Below, in pieces: positions 1 through 8,310 of a stretch of 64,000 nucleotides of DNA. Origin of the DNA: Cytobacillus kochii (GTDB lineage Bacteria; Bacillota; Bacilli; Bacillales; Cytobacillaceae). Location: positions 456,309-520,308 of the forward strand of contig NZ_JAIVAM010000004.1 in assembly GCF_020171845.1 (NCBI RefSeq). Reading direction: 5' to 3'. Position numbers and translations under genes: made by a program. Below the pieces are notes generated by a model. The model saw nothing but the letters and a program-made list of their open reading frames with translations, did not search any database and was not told the DNA's origin. Numbering within the stretch: position 1 is the stretch's first letter; the number at the start of each line of letters is the position of its first letter.

Positions 1-264
1 TTCTTCATATAAGGCGATCTCTTGTGGAACAACACCAAGGATTCTCCTGATTTCTCCCGGATTTTTAATGGTACTTTTGCCATTTAGTTTCACATCACCG
101 GAAGTCGGCTTGAGTAAAGTAGAAATCATGGAAATCGTTGTAGACTTGCCAGCTCCATTCGGTCCAAGCAAACCAATGGATTCTCCTTCATCTATATAAA
201 GATCAATTTCATCCACAGCTTTTTTTCCTTTAAATATTTTGCTTAATTTTACCGTTTCAATCAT
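1..264 (-). CDS. ABC transporter ATP-binding protein, N-terminal part
   Basis: This is the first 88 codons of an ABC ATPase; the rest lies beyond the left edge. The Walker A motif GPNGAGKSTT is visible around residues 38-47, and a Q-loop-like glutamine follows near residue 82. The ATG at 264 has an AGGGGTG ribosome site just upstream. It follows the response regulator after about 200 bases, so it is probably the target exporter of that two-component pair, as in the yvfRSTU-type loci of Bacillus. The permease gene would be expected next, outside the window. The substrate cannot be inferred. Confidence 0.9.
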   Translation of the reverse strand, partial: MIETVKLSKIFKGKKAVDEIDLYIDEGESIGLLGPNGAGKSTTISMISTLLKPTSGDVKLNGKSTIKNPGEIRRILGVVPQEIALYEE

Positions 265-469
265 ATCCACACACCCCTGTATAAGTTGGTAGCACAGAAA
301 AACTTGACGTAACGCTCGTTTTTCTAATACTTATATCCTCTCCTGACATTGTCAATATACATAAAAAAAAACAGTGTCACCACTGCCTTCAGTCATTTTC
401 ATCATCATTGGTCATGACTTTAGTCATTTTCATTTTTCGCCTAGTTATTTGCTGCTTCTCTTCAGTTAA

Positions 470-1105
470 TCAGACAAGATTATGGCGGATTGCGTAAATA
501 GCCAGTTGTGTCCGGTCTCTTAAATTTAATTTATGTAAAATCTGACTCGTATTATTTTTCACCGTTCCGACAGATAAACCTAGTCGCTCTGCAATTTCAT
601 GATTGTTAAGCCCTTCACCGATACAAGTTAATAGTGCACGTTCACGCGGATTCAACGATGGATCTGGATTTTTTTCTTCCTGGCGATGGAGAAGAAGCGG
701 CATCACTTTGGCTGCAACTTGATCTTCCACACTCAGTCCACCTTTTAGCGCACTACGGATAGAGCGAATGAGAGAATCGGTATCTGCATTTTTTAATAGA
801 TAACCGCTTACGCCTATTTTTAATGCTTCCATCACATACTCGTTATTATCAAACGTTGTTAACATTAAAATTTTTGATGGTTTCCAACGGGATTGTATAA
901 TTTTAGCAGCTTCGATTCCGTCCATAACAGGCATGCGAATGTCTAAAATAACTACGTCAAATACATGCTTTTCACAAAGGTCGATTGCTTCCTTACCATT
1001 GCTTGCTTCTCCGACAACCTTCATTTCCTCATCTGTTTCAATCATCATCTTTAGCCCTTGCCGCACCATCACCTGATCTTCAGCCAATAGAATCCGTATC
1101 AACAT
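470..1105 (-). CDS. NarL/LuxR-family response regulator
   Basis: A 211-residue cytoplasmic DNA-binding response regulator. The receiver domain (about 1-120) has acidic residues E9 and D10, phospho-acceptor D55 in LDIRMP, T83/T84 and K105. A LuxR-type helix-turn-helix follows at about 151-207. The start has a strong AGGAGGGG site. It lies 8 bases after the histidine kinase gene and is clearly co-transcribed with it. The pairing of a HisKA_3 kinase, a LuxR-type regulator and an ABC ATPase resembles loci that sense membrane or antibiotic stress and induce an exporter. The signal is not identifiable from sequence. Confidence 0.95.
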   Translation of the reverse strand: MLIRILLAEDQVMVRQGLKMMIETDEEMKVVGEASNGKEAIDLCEKHVFDVVILDIRMPVMDGIEAAKIIQSRWKPSKILMLTTFDNNEYVMEALKIGVSGYLLKNADTDSLIRSIRSALKGGLSVEDQVAAKVMPLLLHRQEEKNPDPSLNPRERALLTCIGEGLNNHEIAERLGLSVGTVKNNTSQILHKLNLRDRTQLAIYAIRHNLV

Positions 1106-1113
1106 TACCCCTC

Positions 1114-2241
1114 CTAGTCTGCTAATTTTATAAAACCCTTAACGATAAATTGCTCTTCTGTTTTCTGTACTTCTAACTGACCGCCGATTTTATCAAGCCT
1201 TTCTCGCATGGAGGTTAATCCGAATCCTTCCTCAAAGCGATAACTATTCATCACCGGATTGCTAATTTCAAAACGAAAAACACTGCCCCCTGGAGCTTCA
1301 AACGAAATCTCAGCCTCTCTAGCATTACTATGTTTCATAATATTCGTAAGTGCTTCCTGTACAGAACGAAAAATGACAAAAGACTGTTCACCTGTAAGCG
1401 GTACGGTAAACGCCCCATGCTTGACTGAAAACTGAATACGGATAAAACTCTCCGTTTCCAGCATACGGATTAATCGTAAAATGCCCTGAAGTCCTCCAAT
1501 TTCATTGCTCTTTAACACTTTCACCGCATTTCGCGTTTCTTCAAGACTTTCACTTGCTAGGGACTTTAAAGACTGGATCTGCTCCTGATCTTTTTCATCT
1601 GCCGTTAACCTGAATGCTTCCATTTGCATGAGAAGCGCAGTAAGTTTGTGACCTACAGAATCATGAATTTCATGTGCAATCAGTGTACGTTCCTCCTGCC
1701 TTGCTGATTCTTCCTCCGAGACAACACGCCTTTTTAAACTCCTATATTCACTGAGTAGCACATCATACCTAAGGAAAAAATCATCCTTCTCGTTCTTTGT
1801 TTGTTTATAAAGAATGATCGCTGCAATGAGAAAAACTAAATATAGCAAGATAAAACTAATTTCAGTTGCGGACAGATCCTTATTTAATATGATAAAAATA
1901 ACTCCTATAGTAGAAACAATTGCAATAATACTAGCAAGACGAGTTGACAGCTGATAATAGGCTTCTCCAATTAACAAGGATAAAATCAACAGCAGAAACA
2001 GATTAAATGGTTCTCCTTGTTGCGGGAATAATATAATGACCGAAATCACTGCATTAATAGCAATTAAAACGGTGGAAATGACAGGCTTTTCCTTAACAAG
2101 CGGCATGAAAAAAAACAGTATAAAAAACAGTGATAAACCAAATAGCCGCCATGTGATCTCTGACAAATCACCTGAAAAGCCTAGGATAGCAAAACTCCAA
2201 GCAACTGCATTAAACAACAACCATATCCAGTATAAGTTCAT
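1114..2241 (-). CDS. Membrane sensor histidine kinase (HisKA_3 type)
   Basis: The protein has about five N-terminal membrane segments (roughly residues 5-145) with almost no extracellular loop. A linker leads to a HisKA_3 domain with the phospho-acceptor His in HEIHDSVGHKLT (about residue 193), and an ATPase domain follows with N-box EALTNIMKHSN and G-box GFGLTSMRER. Two ATGs lie six bases apart at 2247 and 2241. The GGAAAGGG site sits too close to the first and about 9 bases from the second, so 2241 is preferred. This kind of intramembrane-sensing kinase usually partners the adjacent LuxR-type regulator. Confidence 0.92.
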   Translation of the reverse strand: MNLYWIWLLFNAVAWSFAILGFSGDLSEITWRLFGLSLFFILFFFMPLVKEKPVISTVLIAINAVISVIILFPQQGEPFNLFLLLILSLLIGEAYYQLSTRLASIIAIVSTIGVIFIILNKDLSATEISFILLYLVFLIAAIILYKQTKNEKDDFFLRYDVLLSEYRSLKRRVVSEEESARQEERTLIAHEIHDSVGHKLTALLMQMEAFRLTADEKDQEQIQSLKSLASESLEETRNAVKVLKSNEIGGLQGILRLIRMLETESFIRIQFSVKHGAFTVPLTGEQSFVIFRSVQEALTNIMKHSNAREAEISFEAPGGSVFRFEISNPVMNSYRFEEGFGLTSMRERLDKIGGQLEVQKTEEQFIVKGFIKLAD

Positions 2242-2249
2242 ACACATTG

Positions 2250-2842
2250 TCCCTTTCCTTCCAATGAATATATCGTACCAAATAGGGTTTTAGATAACAA
2301 TTATCTAAGGTAATATATCTAAAAGAAGAAGAACGTTGTTTCTCGAAAGGATCAGTTATTGGAATTGGGGAAGAAATATGGTTTTTGGTCTTTGAACTCA
2401 ACTAAGCAAGCGGCGAGTGATAAATTGACTGGAAACGCCAATGTATTTTACGTGACATATAAGGTGGAATATTTTATACCTATAGATTCGAGTAATATAC
2501 GACTGTTGAACAACCACTCAAGTAATGTGGTGGTAGGGGAAAGGATTGTTAATTTTTTGCATCAAAAGTGTACAAAGTCCAAGTACTTGAACAAATAATG
2601 AAGTAACTACACATTTAGTCTTCGTCTTATTTGATTTTCTTTAACTGATTGGTGGCACAGCATTTAGTCAACTAGTTTCAATATTCGGGCGCTTGACTTG
2701 AATAATAAGGCGCCTTATTAACATGCCCTTCACATTAAAGGATTAAATTATCTATAAATAAAATATTGTAACTTTCCCATTTAAACTCTAAAGTTACCTT
2801 ACAAAATGTCCGCAATGTGGTCTATACATAAAAAAATATCAT
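2250..2842. other. Gene-poor intergenic stretch
   Basis: No well-supported gene is visible. A 79-codon plus-strand reading frame (2359-2598, TTG start) is not recognisable. The only striking element is an 18-bp perfect palindrome at 2703-2720. The stretch may be decayed sequence. Confidence 0.5.
2703..2720. repeat. 18-bp perfect palindrome
   Basis: TAATAAGG followed by CG and CCTTATTA reads identically on both strands. It has no loop and no T-run, and no gene lies nearby on either strand, so neither a terminator nor an operator role is supported. Confidence 0.6.
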
Positions 2843-2878
2843 TAAACAAAAAAAAGAGGTGATACACTCACCTCTAAA
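2843..2878 (-). terminator. Rho-independent terminator of the 42-residue gene
   Basis: Stem AGAGGTGA (2855-2862) with TCACCTCT (2868-2875) around a 5-base loop. Read on the minus strand, a run of T follows directly. It sits 38 bases beyond the stop of the small gene at 2913-3041. Confidence 0.85.
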
Positions 2879-2912
2879 ATCGATTAATCATATGTAGTAG
2901 CCCTGCTTATCC

Positions 2913-3041
2913 TTAATTAGAAGCAGATGGCATTGCTTTACATGGCTGAATGGTTAATAATGATCTTGGTTTTGTAAGGCTCACTTTAATACCAGCTTTT
3001 TTTAAACGGTTCACTAAATCTACGATCTGTGTTTTCTCCAT
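2913..3041 (-). CDS. Small 42-residue protein, unknown function
   Basis: This short gene is easily missed. It encodes 42 residues starting MEKTQIVDLVNRLKKAGIKV and ending in PCKAMPSASN. The first half is an amphipathic, positively charged segment; the C-terminal half has one Cys. There is no signal peptide or membrane segment. Support is strong for its size: an AAGGAG ribosome site eight bases before the ATG, about 390 bases of free upstream DNA, and its own stem-loop terminator. I do not recognise the family. The layout (short leader-like helix plus distinct tail) could fit a signalling or modified peptide, but no processing enzymes are adjacent. Confidence 0.7.
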   Translation of the reverse strand: MEKTQIVDLVNRLKKAGIKVSLTKPRSLLTIQPCKAMPSASN

Positions 3042-3433
3042 TTATAAAACTCCTTTTTTCCTGCCTTTATACTTTATATATTAAAGGATAATTATGAAAA
3101 AACTATGAACAATCCTTTATTTTTTTCCTTCTTTTATAACTTTTTTGTGAAAAAAGTATAAAAAGGATCATGGTTTTGTTGGATAAAGTGAAAACTTGCT
3201 TGTATGTATTGTCCAACGCCTCGCATTGTCTATTTTATCATTACTTACCCTTTTAGAATTATGACAAAACCTCAACAATTTCATTTCAAACCATAAATAT
3301 TTATATTCGCTTTAAAGGGGTAAACTCCCTCTATTTTTTCATGTTTTTTCAAATAAATATGATCTAGATTAACACTGTGACTTGAGTTAATGTTATAATT
3401 TTATCGATTATGATGCATGGAGGAATATAATTA
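3042..3433. other. Divergent intergenic region
   Basis: An AT-rich region separates the divergently transcribed 42-residue gene and the ABC-F gene, and should hold both promoters. I could not assign clear -35/-10 pairs. No other gene or structured RNA is apparent. Confidence 0.4.
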
Positions 3434-5056
3434 ATGCTAACTGTTACAAACGTAGGTCTCCGCTATGGCGATCGCAAATTATTCGAAGATGTTAATATTA
3501 AGTTTACACCTGGCAATTGCTATGGTTTAATCGGCGCAAACGGTGCGGGAAAATCCACCTTCTTAAAAATTTTATCTGGCGAAATTGAATCACAGTCCGG
3601 GAATGTTAGCTTAGGACCAGGAGAACGGCTTGCCGTCTTAAAACAAGACCATTTTGAATATGAAGAATATGAAGTATTAAAAGTGGTTATTATGGGGCAT
3701 GCACGCCTATATGAAGTGATGCAAGAGAAGGATGCTATTTACATGAAAGCAGATTTCTCAGATGAAGATGGTATGAGAGCTGCTGAATTAGAAGGTGAGT
3801 TTGCTGAGTTAAATGGTTGGGAAGCAGAATCCGAAGCGGCTATTTTACTTAAAGGTCTCGGCATTCCAGAAGAATTGCATATGAAGAAAATGGCTGATTT
3901 ATCAGGTGGAGACAAAGTAAAAGTATTGCTTGCTCAAGCATTGTTTGGAAAGCCTGATGTTTTATTACTAGATGAACCGACGAACCACTTGGATATTAAA
4001 GCAATTGCATGGCTAGAGGAGTTTTTAATTAACTTCGAAAACACAGTCATCGTTGTATCTCATGATCGTCATTTCCTAAATAAAGTCTGTACTCATATTG
4101 CTGACTTAGATTTCGGTAAAATTCAAATTTATGTCGGTAACTATGACTTCTGGTATGAGTCTAGTCAATTAGCACAAAGAATGGCCCAAGATGCAAATAA
4201 GAAAAAAGAAGAAAAAATTAAGGAATTACAAAACTTTATTGCTCGCTTTAGTGCGAACGCGTCAAAATCTAAACAAGCAACATCTAGAAAAAAATTACTT
4301 GATAAAATTTCTTTAGATGACATTAGACCGTCCTCAAGACGTTATCCGTATGTAGGGTTTTCTCCTGATCGTGAAATTGGTAATGACTTATTAAGAGTAG
4401 ATGGACTATCAAAAACAATTGACGGTGTGAAAGTACTCGATAATGTAAGCTTTATTATGAATAAAGACGATAAAATTGCCCTTGTGGGTACAAATGAACT
4501 TGCTAAAACAACTTTATTCAAAATTCTGATGGGTGAAATGGATCCAGATGAAGGTTCATTTAAATGGGGGGTAACAACTTCTCAAGCTTACTTTCCAAAG
4601 GATAACTCAAATTTCTTTGAAAATAGTGAGCTGAATTTAGTCGAATGGCTCCGTCAATATTCTCCTGAAGATGAAAGTGAAAGCTTCCTTCGTGGCTTTT
4701 TAGGTCGTATGCTCTTCTCAGGTGAAGAAGTATTGAAGAAAGCAAGCGTGCTTTCAGGTGGAGAAAAAGTTCGCTGTATGCTATCAAAAATGATGCTAAG
4801 TGGTTCAAACGTACTTTTACTTGACGAACCTACTAACCATTTAGACTTAGAATCCATTACCGCTTTAAATAATGGTTTAATTGCCTTTAAAGGTTCGATG
4901 ATTTTTGCATCACATGACCATCAATTTATCCAAACGATTGCTAACCGAATTATTGAAATCACACCAAACGGTATCGTAGACAAACAAGTAACTTATGATG
5001 AATACCTTGAAAACGATGAGCTACAAAAGCAAATCGCCAAAATGTATCAGGCATAA
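3434..5056 (+). CDS. ykpA: ABC-F family ATPase (YkpA/YbiT type)
   Basis: A 540-residue soluble protein with two ABC domains and no membrane segment, the length and layout of YkpA. Domain 1 has Walker A GANGAGKST (34-42), signature LSGGDKVK (156-163) and Walker B with LLLDEPTNHLD (from about 177). A charged linker (about 240-310) matches the tRNA-interaction region of ABC-F proteins. Domain 2 has signature LSGGEKVR (440-447) and a second LLLDEPTNHLD. The second Walker A reads GTNELAKTT, lacking the usual glycine before Lys. ABC-F proteins act on the ribosome E site rather than in transport. GGAGG lies 10 bases before the start. A stem-loop follows, so it is monocistronic. Confidence 0.93.
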   Translation: MLTVTNVGLRYGDRKLFEDVNIKFTPGNCYGLIGANGAGKSTFLKILSGEIESQSGNVSLGPGERLAVLKQDHFEYEEYEVLKVVIMGHARLYEVMQEKDAIYMKADFSDEDGMRAAELEGEFAELNGWEAESEAAILLKGLGIPEELHMKKMADLSGGDKVKVLLAQALFGKPDVLLLDEPTNHLDIKAIAWLEEFLINFENTVIVVSHDRHFLNKVCTHIADLDFGKIQIYVGNYDFWYESSQLAQRMAQDANKKKEEKIKELQNFIARFSANASKSKQATSRKKLLDKISLDDIRPSSRRYPYVGFSPDREIGNDLLRVDGLSKTIDGVKVLDNVSFIMNKDDKIALVGTNELAKTTLFKILMGEMDPDEGSFKWGVTTSQAYFPKDNSNFFENSELNLVEWLRQYSPEDESESFLRGFLGRMLFSGEEVLKKASVLSGGEKVRCMLSKMMLSGSNVLLLDEPTNHLDLESITALNNGLIAFKGSMIFASHDHQFIQTIANRIIEITPNGIVDKQVTYDEYLENDELQKQIAKMYQA

Positions 5057-5064
5057 TTGTAAGA

Positions 5065-5100
5065 AAGCTGGTAGCCATATATGGCTACCAGCTTCTTTAA
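5065..5100 (+). terminator. Terminator of the ABC-F gene
   Basis: A 30-bp perfect inverted repeat (AAGCTGGTAGCCATA and its complement) lies 8 bases after the stop codon and is followed by CTTTAA. Confidence 0.85.
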
Positions 5101-5185
5101 ATGGATATGTAAAGTCGCGAATACCTGAGGACACTCAAAGTTGTATCTATAACAAACACCTACGTAAAAATACATAAATATATCC

Positions 5186-5656
5186 TTAGTTAATTTCAAG
5201 TATTGAATATTCATTAAAGTTATTTTCCGAAATGACTTTAAAACCATTTTTTCTTAATAAGGCTGTTGTGACACCATTACCTACTATCTGTTCCCCTTTG
5301 AATGCTCCATTGTAAATAACTGAACTACCACATGATGGACTATTTTCCTTAAGGATAATTGTATTTGCTCCCAACTCTTGAGCTTTTTTTAATGTAGCAT
5401 ATGCACCGTTGATATATTGTTTTGTAACATCCTTACCTGACTTTTCGATAACTTTTGCTTTTCCGTCTAATACATCTTCACCATCTCCGCCCACGATTTC
5501 AGCTGGCTCTCTTGGCGTCGTAAAACCTCCGAGTAATTCCGGACAAACAGTCATCGCTTGATTCTCTAATAAAAGTTTCTGGATTCTTTCGTCTAAACTA
5601 TTAGATCCATTATATCTTACATTCATTCCTGCCAAACACGCACTTACTACTATCAT
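5186..5656 (-). CDS. DUF523 family protein (YbbK-like)
   Basis: A 156-residue cytoplasmic protein of the DUF523 family, function unknown. Family motifs are present: VVSACLAGMNVRYNGSN at the N-terminus, CPELLGGFTTPREPAEIVGG in the middle, and LKENSPSCGSSVIYNG near the C-terminus, with the conserved cysteines. An in-frame ATG exists at 5806, but that extension would run through the terminator of the upstream carboxypeptidase. The ATG at 5656 has a GGTGA site and gives the normal family length, so it is chosen. Confidence 0.88.
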   Translation of the reverse strand: MIVVSACLAGMNVRYNGSNSLDERIQKLLLENQAMTVCPELLGGFTTPREPAEIVGGDGEDVLDGKAKVIEKSGKDVTKQYINGAYATLKKAQELGANTIILKENSPSCGSSVIYNGAFKGEQIVGNGVTTALLRKNGFKVISENNFNEYSILEIN

Positions 5657-5765
5657 GTTTTCACCGCCATTTGTTAGTCCCAAACTATCTTTTCTATTGA
5701 TAATTGTAACATAATTCTTTCTTTTTAAAGTTATATTCTCACATTTACTCACATCTATATAAAAG

Positions 5766-5794
5766 CAAAAAAGCACAGTAAAGTTACTGCGCTT
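5766..5794 (-). terminator. Terminator after the D,D-carboxypeptidase
   Basis: Arms at 5771-5781 and 5784-5794 form a stem with one G-T pair; a T-run follows on the minus strand. It lies directly after the stop at 5800 and argues against starting the DUF523 gene at 5806. Confidence 0.75.
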
Positions 5795-5799
5795 CCTTC

Positions 5800-6987
5800 C
5801 TACCATCTTCTATTATGGATATCATATCGGTTACGTTTCCTCATTTTTCGTATAAATAAGAAAACCACTATCAAAATGATGGCGACCGAGCCTATAGCAA
5901 TATAAATAATATGAGTCGGATTTTCCTTCTCAGTATCATCGCTAGCATCATTCATCGTATGATGGTTCGCTACCTCTTGTTTAGGCTGTTCTCTTTCCAA
6001 AGTTATTTCTTGTATTACTTTGTCATTATTATCCACGATTTCTAATACACCTTGTTTATTTAAGTGTTCTGTAAATCCTTCAATCGGTAAAGATACCTTG
6101 TAGCTATTTTCTGTTGGTTGAAACACTTTTTCACCAACAAAATATTCTTGTTCAGGGACAAGTTCTTTATTTTCATAATGAGAGAAACTGTAATCAAAGA
6201 TGGTTTTTGTGTCTTTATAAATATCACGTTTAAAATCTGCTTTCATAACAATCGCTGTTAATGCCAATTTCCCATTATCTGCAGTAGATGCGAGTGTTTG
6301 TTTAGATTCACTGACAAATCCAGTCTTCCCACCAGTAATCCATTCGTACGGTCTTTGTCCAGTTAGGAGTTGATGATGGCTAATGAGTGTCGTATCCCAA
6401 GATTCACCATCCCATTTTAATTCTACAGTACCGAAAACTTCAGCGAAGGTCTCGTTTTTCATAGCATAATTTGTGATGATTGCCATATCCTTTGCCGTTG
6501 TATAATGGTTTTCGGAAAATAATCCGTGGGGGTTCGTAAAATGAGTCTCGGTCACTTTTATTTTATTTCGCATGTAAGCATTCAATTTTTTCGAAAAATT
6601 CTCTTCATTACCTTCCAAATGAATGGCAATTGCCTTTGCCGCATCATTACCTGAGTTAATGAGCATTCCTTGAACGAGCTTTTTTAAAGTTACCTGCTCG
6701 CCCTCTTCTAAGTATACTTTTGTCCCATCAACATCTACTGCTTCTTTAGAAATTGTGACCACATCATTTAAGTTTCCGTTTTCAATTGCGTAAATAGCGG
6801 TTGCAATTTTAGTTAAACTTGCTGGATACATTTTTGCGTTTGCATTTTTTTCATACAATATAGCGCCCGTCTCTGTTTCCATAACGATTGCCGTTTCACT
6901 AACAATTTCTGGTTCATCATCCTTAGCATATGCTTGTGTACCTAATAACATGAGGAATAGGAAGATGATCATCCATTTTTTCTTCAT
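5800..6987 (-). CDS. dacF: D-alanyl-D-alanine carboxypeptidase (DacF/PBP5 type)
   Basis: A 395-residue low-molecular-weight penicillin-binding protein that trims the terminal D-Ala from peptidoglycan stem peptides outside the membrane. A signal peptide (about 1-21) precedes the peptidase domain with SLTK (57-60), SGN (112-114) and KTG (221-223). A PBP5-type beta domain follows to about 340, then a hydrophobic segment near 362-385 with a basic tail. This looks like a true C-terminal membrane anchor rather than an amphipathic helix. The ribosome site is weak (GTGGATGA). It is flanked by its own terminator. The choice among dacA, dacB and dacF orthologues is less certain. Confidence 0.88.
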   Translation of the reverse strand: MKKKWMIIFLFLMLLGTQAYAKDDEPEIVSETAIVMETETGAILYEKNANAKMYPASLTKIATAIYAIENGNLNDVVTISKEAVDVDGTKVYLEEGEQVTLKKLVQGMLINSGNDAAKAIAIHLEGNEENFSKKLNAYMRNKIKVTETHFTNPHGLFSENHYTTAKDMAIITNYAMKNETFAEVFGTVELKWDGESWDTTLISHHQLLTGQRPYEWITGGKTGFVSESKQTLASTADNGKLALTAIVMKADFKRDIYKDTKTIFDYSFSHYENKELVPEQEYFVGEKVFQPTENSYKVSLPIEGFTEHLNKQGVLEIVDNNDKVIQEITLEREQPKQEVANHHTMNDASDDTEKENPTHIIYIAIGSVAIILIVVFLFIRKMRKRNRYDIHNRRW

Positions 6988-7162
6988 TCATCCACTTCCA
7001 TTTCTAGTGCTTTTTACCCTATTGAATTGTACCAAAAAAATCTAACGTAATTACAGATGATAACAAATTGTTACATAATTGAAAGAACTTTGTCGTATTT
7101 TGTAATGAGTTAACGAATGATGGTGATAAAAACTAAACTTAGTACGTGCCTAATTTTTGGTC

Positions 7163-7194
7163 ATAAAAAAGAGCATCCTTTATTTAGATGCCCT
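7163..7194 (-). terminator. Terminator after the GRDP-like gene
   Basis: AGAGCATC (7170-7177) pairs with GATGCCCT (7187-7194) including one G-T pair; a run of T follows on the minus strand. Confidence 0.75.
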
Positions 7195-7214
7195 AATTTA
7201 CTAATTATATGATA

Positions 7215-8159
7215 TTAACTACTGCCGCAGCCTCCACCGCAACTCGCACCTGAATCACCACTAGAACAAGAACTATCATTGGAAGGTGACGATGCATCAC
7301 TAGCACAGGCAAAACCGCTGCATGAGGAAGAAGTAAAGCTATTCTTGGTTAGCTCTTCAGGTAAATAACTACTTACCGCTTCCTCAAAATTGTCATATTC
7401 ATACATTGAAAAATAAATGCTAATAAAAAGAATACCTTGGTGGGAAAATACTGATTTTGATTTTAAACTCTTATCTTGATTTTCATGAAAATCAGTTGCT
7501 AATTTAATATTTTCTTTTATTGATTGAATTAATTCCAATTGGATATCCTTCCATTTAGAATGAGTCCGAAAATAAGTCATTAACAATTCTTTTTCACTCA
7601 AAGCAGTAAAATCAGCTATAATTTGCGGGTGCAAAGGTTTTCTCATAAAAGATCCCCATATTTTCACACTATTCTCAGATGGTTGGAAATAACTCAAATA
7701 CAAAAAGTCAAAAAATGCCCTTTCGTTATGTGCAGATTGATTGCCACCAAGGTTAGGGGTATGGTGTAAATATTGACCAAATAATTGCTGGCAAAAATCA
7801 GCATACTTTTGTGTAAACAAAATCATTTCATGCCATAATGTATCTACTTTGCTACTATACATAGGTACTGTTTTAAACATGCTGCATAAGAAGAAATACC
7901 TTTTCAACTCCAAAAAAAGCCAGTCAAATTCATGATCTTTCCATTTTGGATGTTCTTTTAGCACGCGATTTCTTAACTGCCTTTTATCACTTTCAGTAAA
8001 TGAATTCTCTACTTGATGAACTAAAGATTGTGCTATCGGCTGAACTAAACCAAGATTATTCGGGATTGGCAATTCCTTTAAAGGTTTTACAGTCGGTTTT
8101 AAGAATTTGGCAAATACGAGAATCATGATGATGAATAAAATGATAAATAAGTACAACAT
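7215..8159 (-). CDS. Membrane-anchored GRDP-like protein with Cys/Ser/Gly tail
   Basis: A 314-residue protein. Residues 1-20 form one membrane segment followed by a basic patch. The central part contains VDTLWHEMILFTQKYADFC and then a His pair in YLHHTP, matching the core motif (VDxxWHxHIL, YxxFC, LHH) of the glycine-rich-domain-containing-protein-like family (PF07173). The last 37 or so residues are low-complexity Ser, Gly and Cys with five cysteines. Two or three in-frame starts exist; the ATG at 8159 has GGGGGGAAGAG in place, while the one at 8192 does not. Function is unknown. Both ends of the gene are sealed by terminators, so it is monocistronic. Confidence 0.7.
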   Translation of the reverse strand: MLYLFIILFIIMILVFAKFLKPTVKPLKELPIPNNLGLVQPIAQSLVHQVENSFTESDKRQLRNRVLKEHPKWKDHEFDWLFLELKRYFFLCSMFKTVPMYSSKVDTLWHEMILFTQKYADFCQQLFGQYLHHTPNLGGNQSAHNERAFFDFLYLSYFQPSENSVKIWGSFMRKPLHPQIIADFTALSEKELLMTYFRTHSKWKDIQLELIQSIKENIKLATDFHENQDKSLKSKSVFSHQGILFISIYFSMYEYDNFEEAVSSYLPEELTKNSFTSSSCSGFACASDASSPSNDSSCSSGDSGASCGGGCGSS

Positions 8160-8267
8160 TCTCTCTTCCCCCCTCTCGCTCATTATACACAAGATATTGG
8201 TACCCCACCATAAATTTGGAAGGTGTTAACCAAGCATTCAAAAGCGATACTTTACCCCAAATTTATA

Positions 8268-8305
8268 AAAAACTCCTCGAAAGGGTTGCTATCTTTCGAG
8301 GAGTT
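8268..8305 (-). terminator. Terminator after nrnB
   Basis: Perfect 13-bp arms AACTCCTCGAAAG (8271-8283) and CTTTCGAGGAGTT (8293-8305) with a 9-base loop and a T-run on the minus strand. Confidence 0.9.
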
Positions 8306-8310
8306 ATGAC

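Noticed and set aside
2359..2598. 79-codon plus-strand frame with TTG start
   Set aside because: The ribosome site is modest, the product is unlike any protein I know, and the surrounding DNA is gene-poor; not enough to call a gene.
5657..5806. N-terminal extension of the DUF523 gene
   Set aside because: It would include the terminator of the upstream gene and is not part of the family; the ATG at 5656 is better placed.
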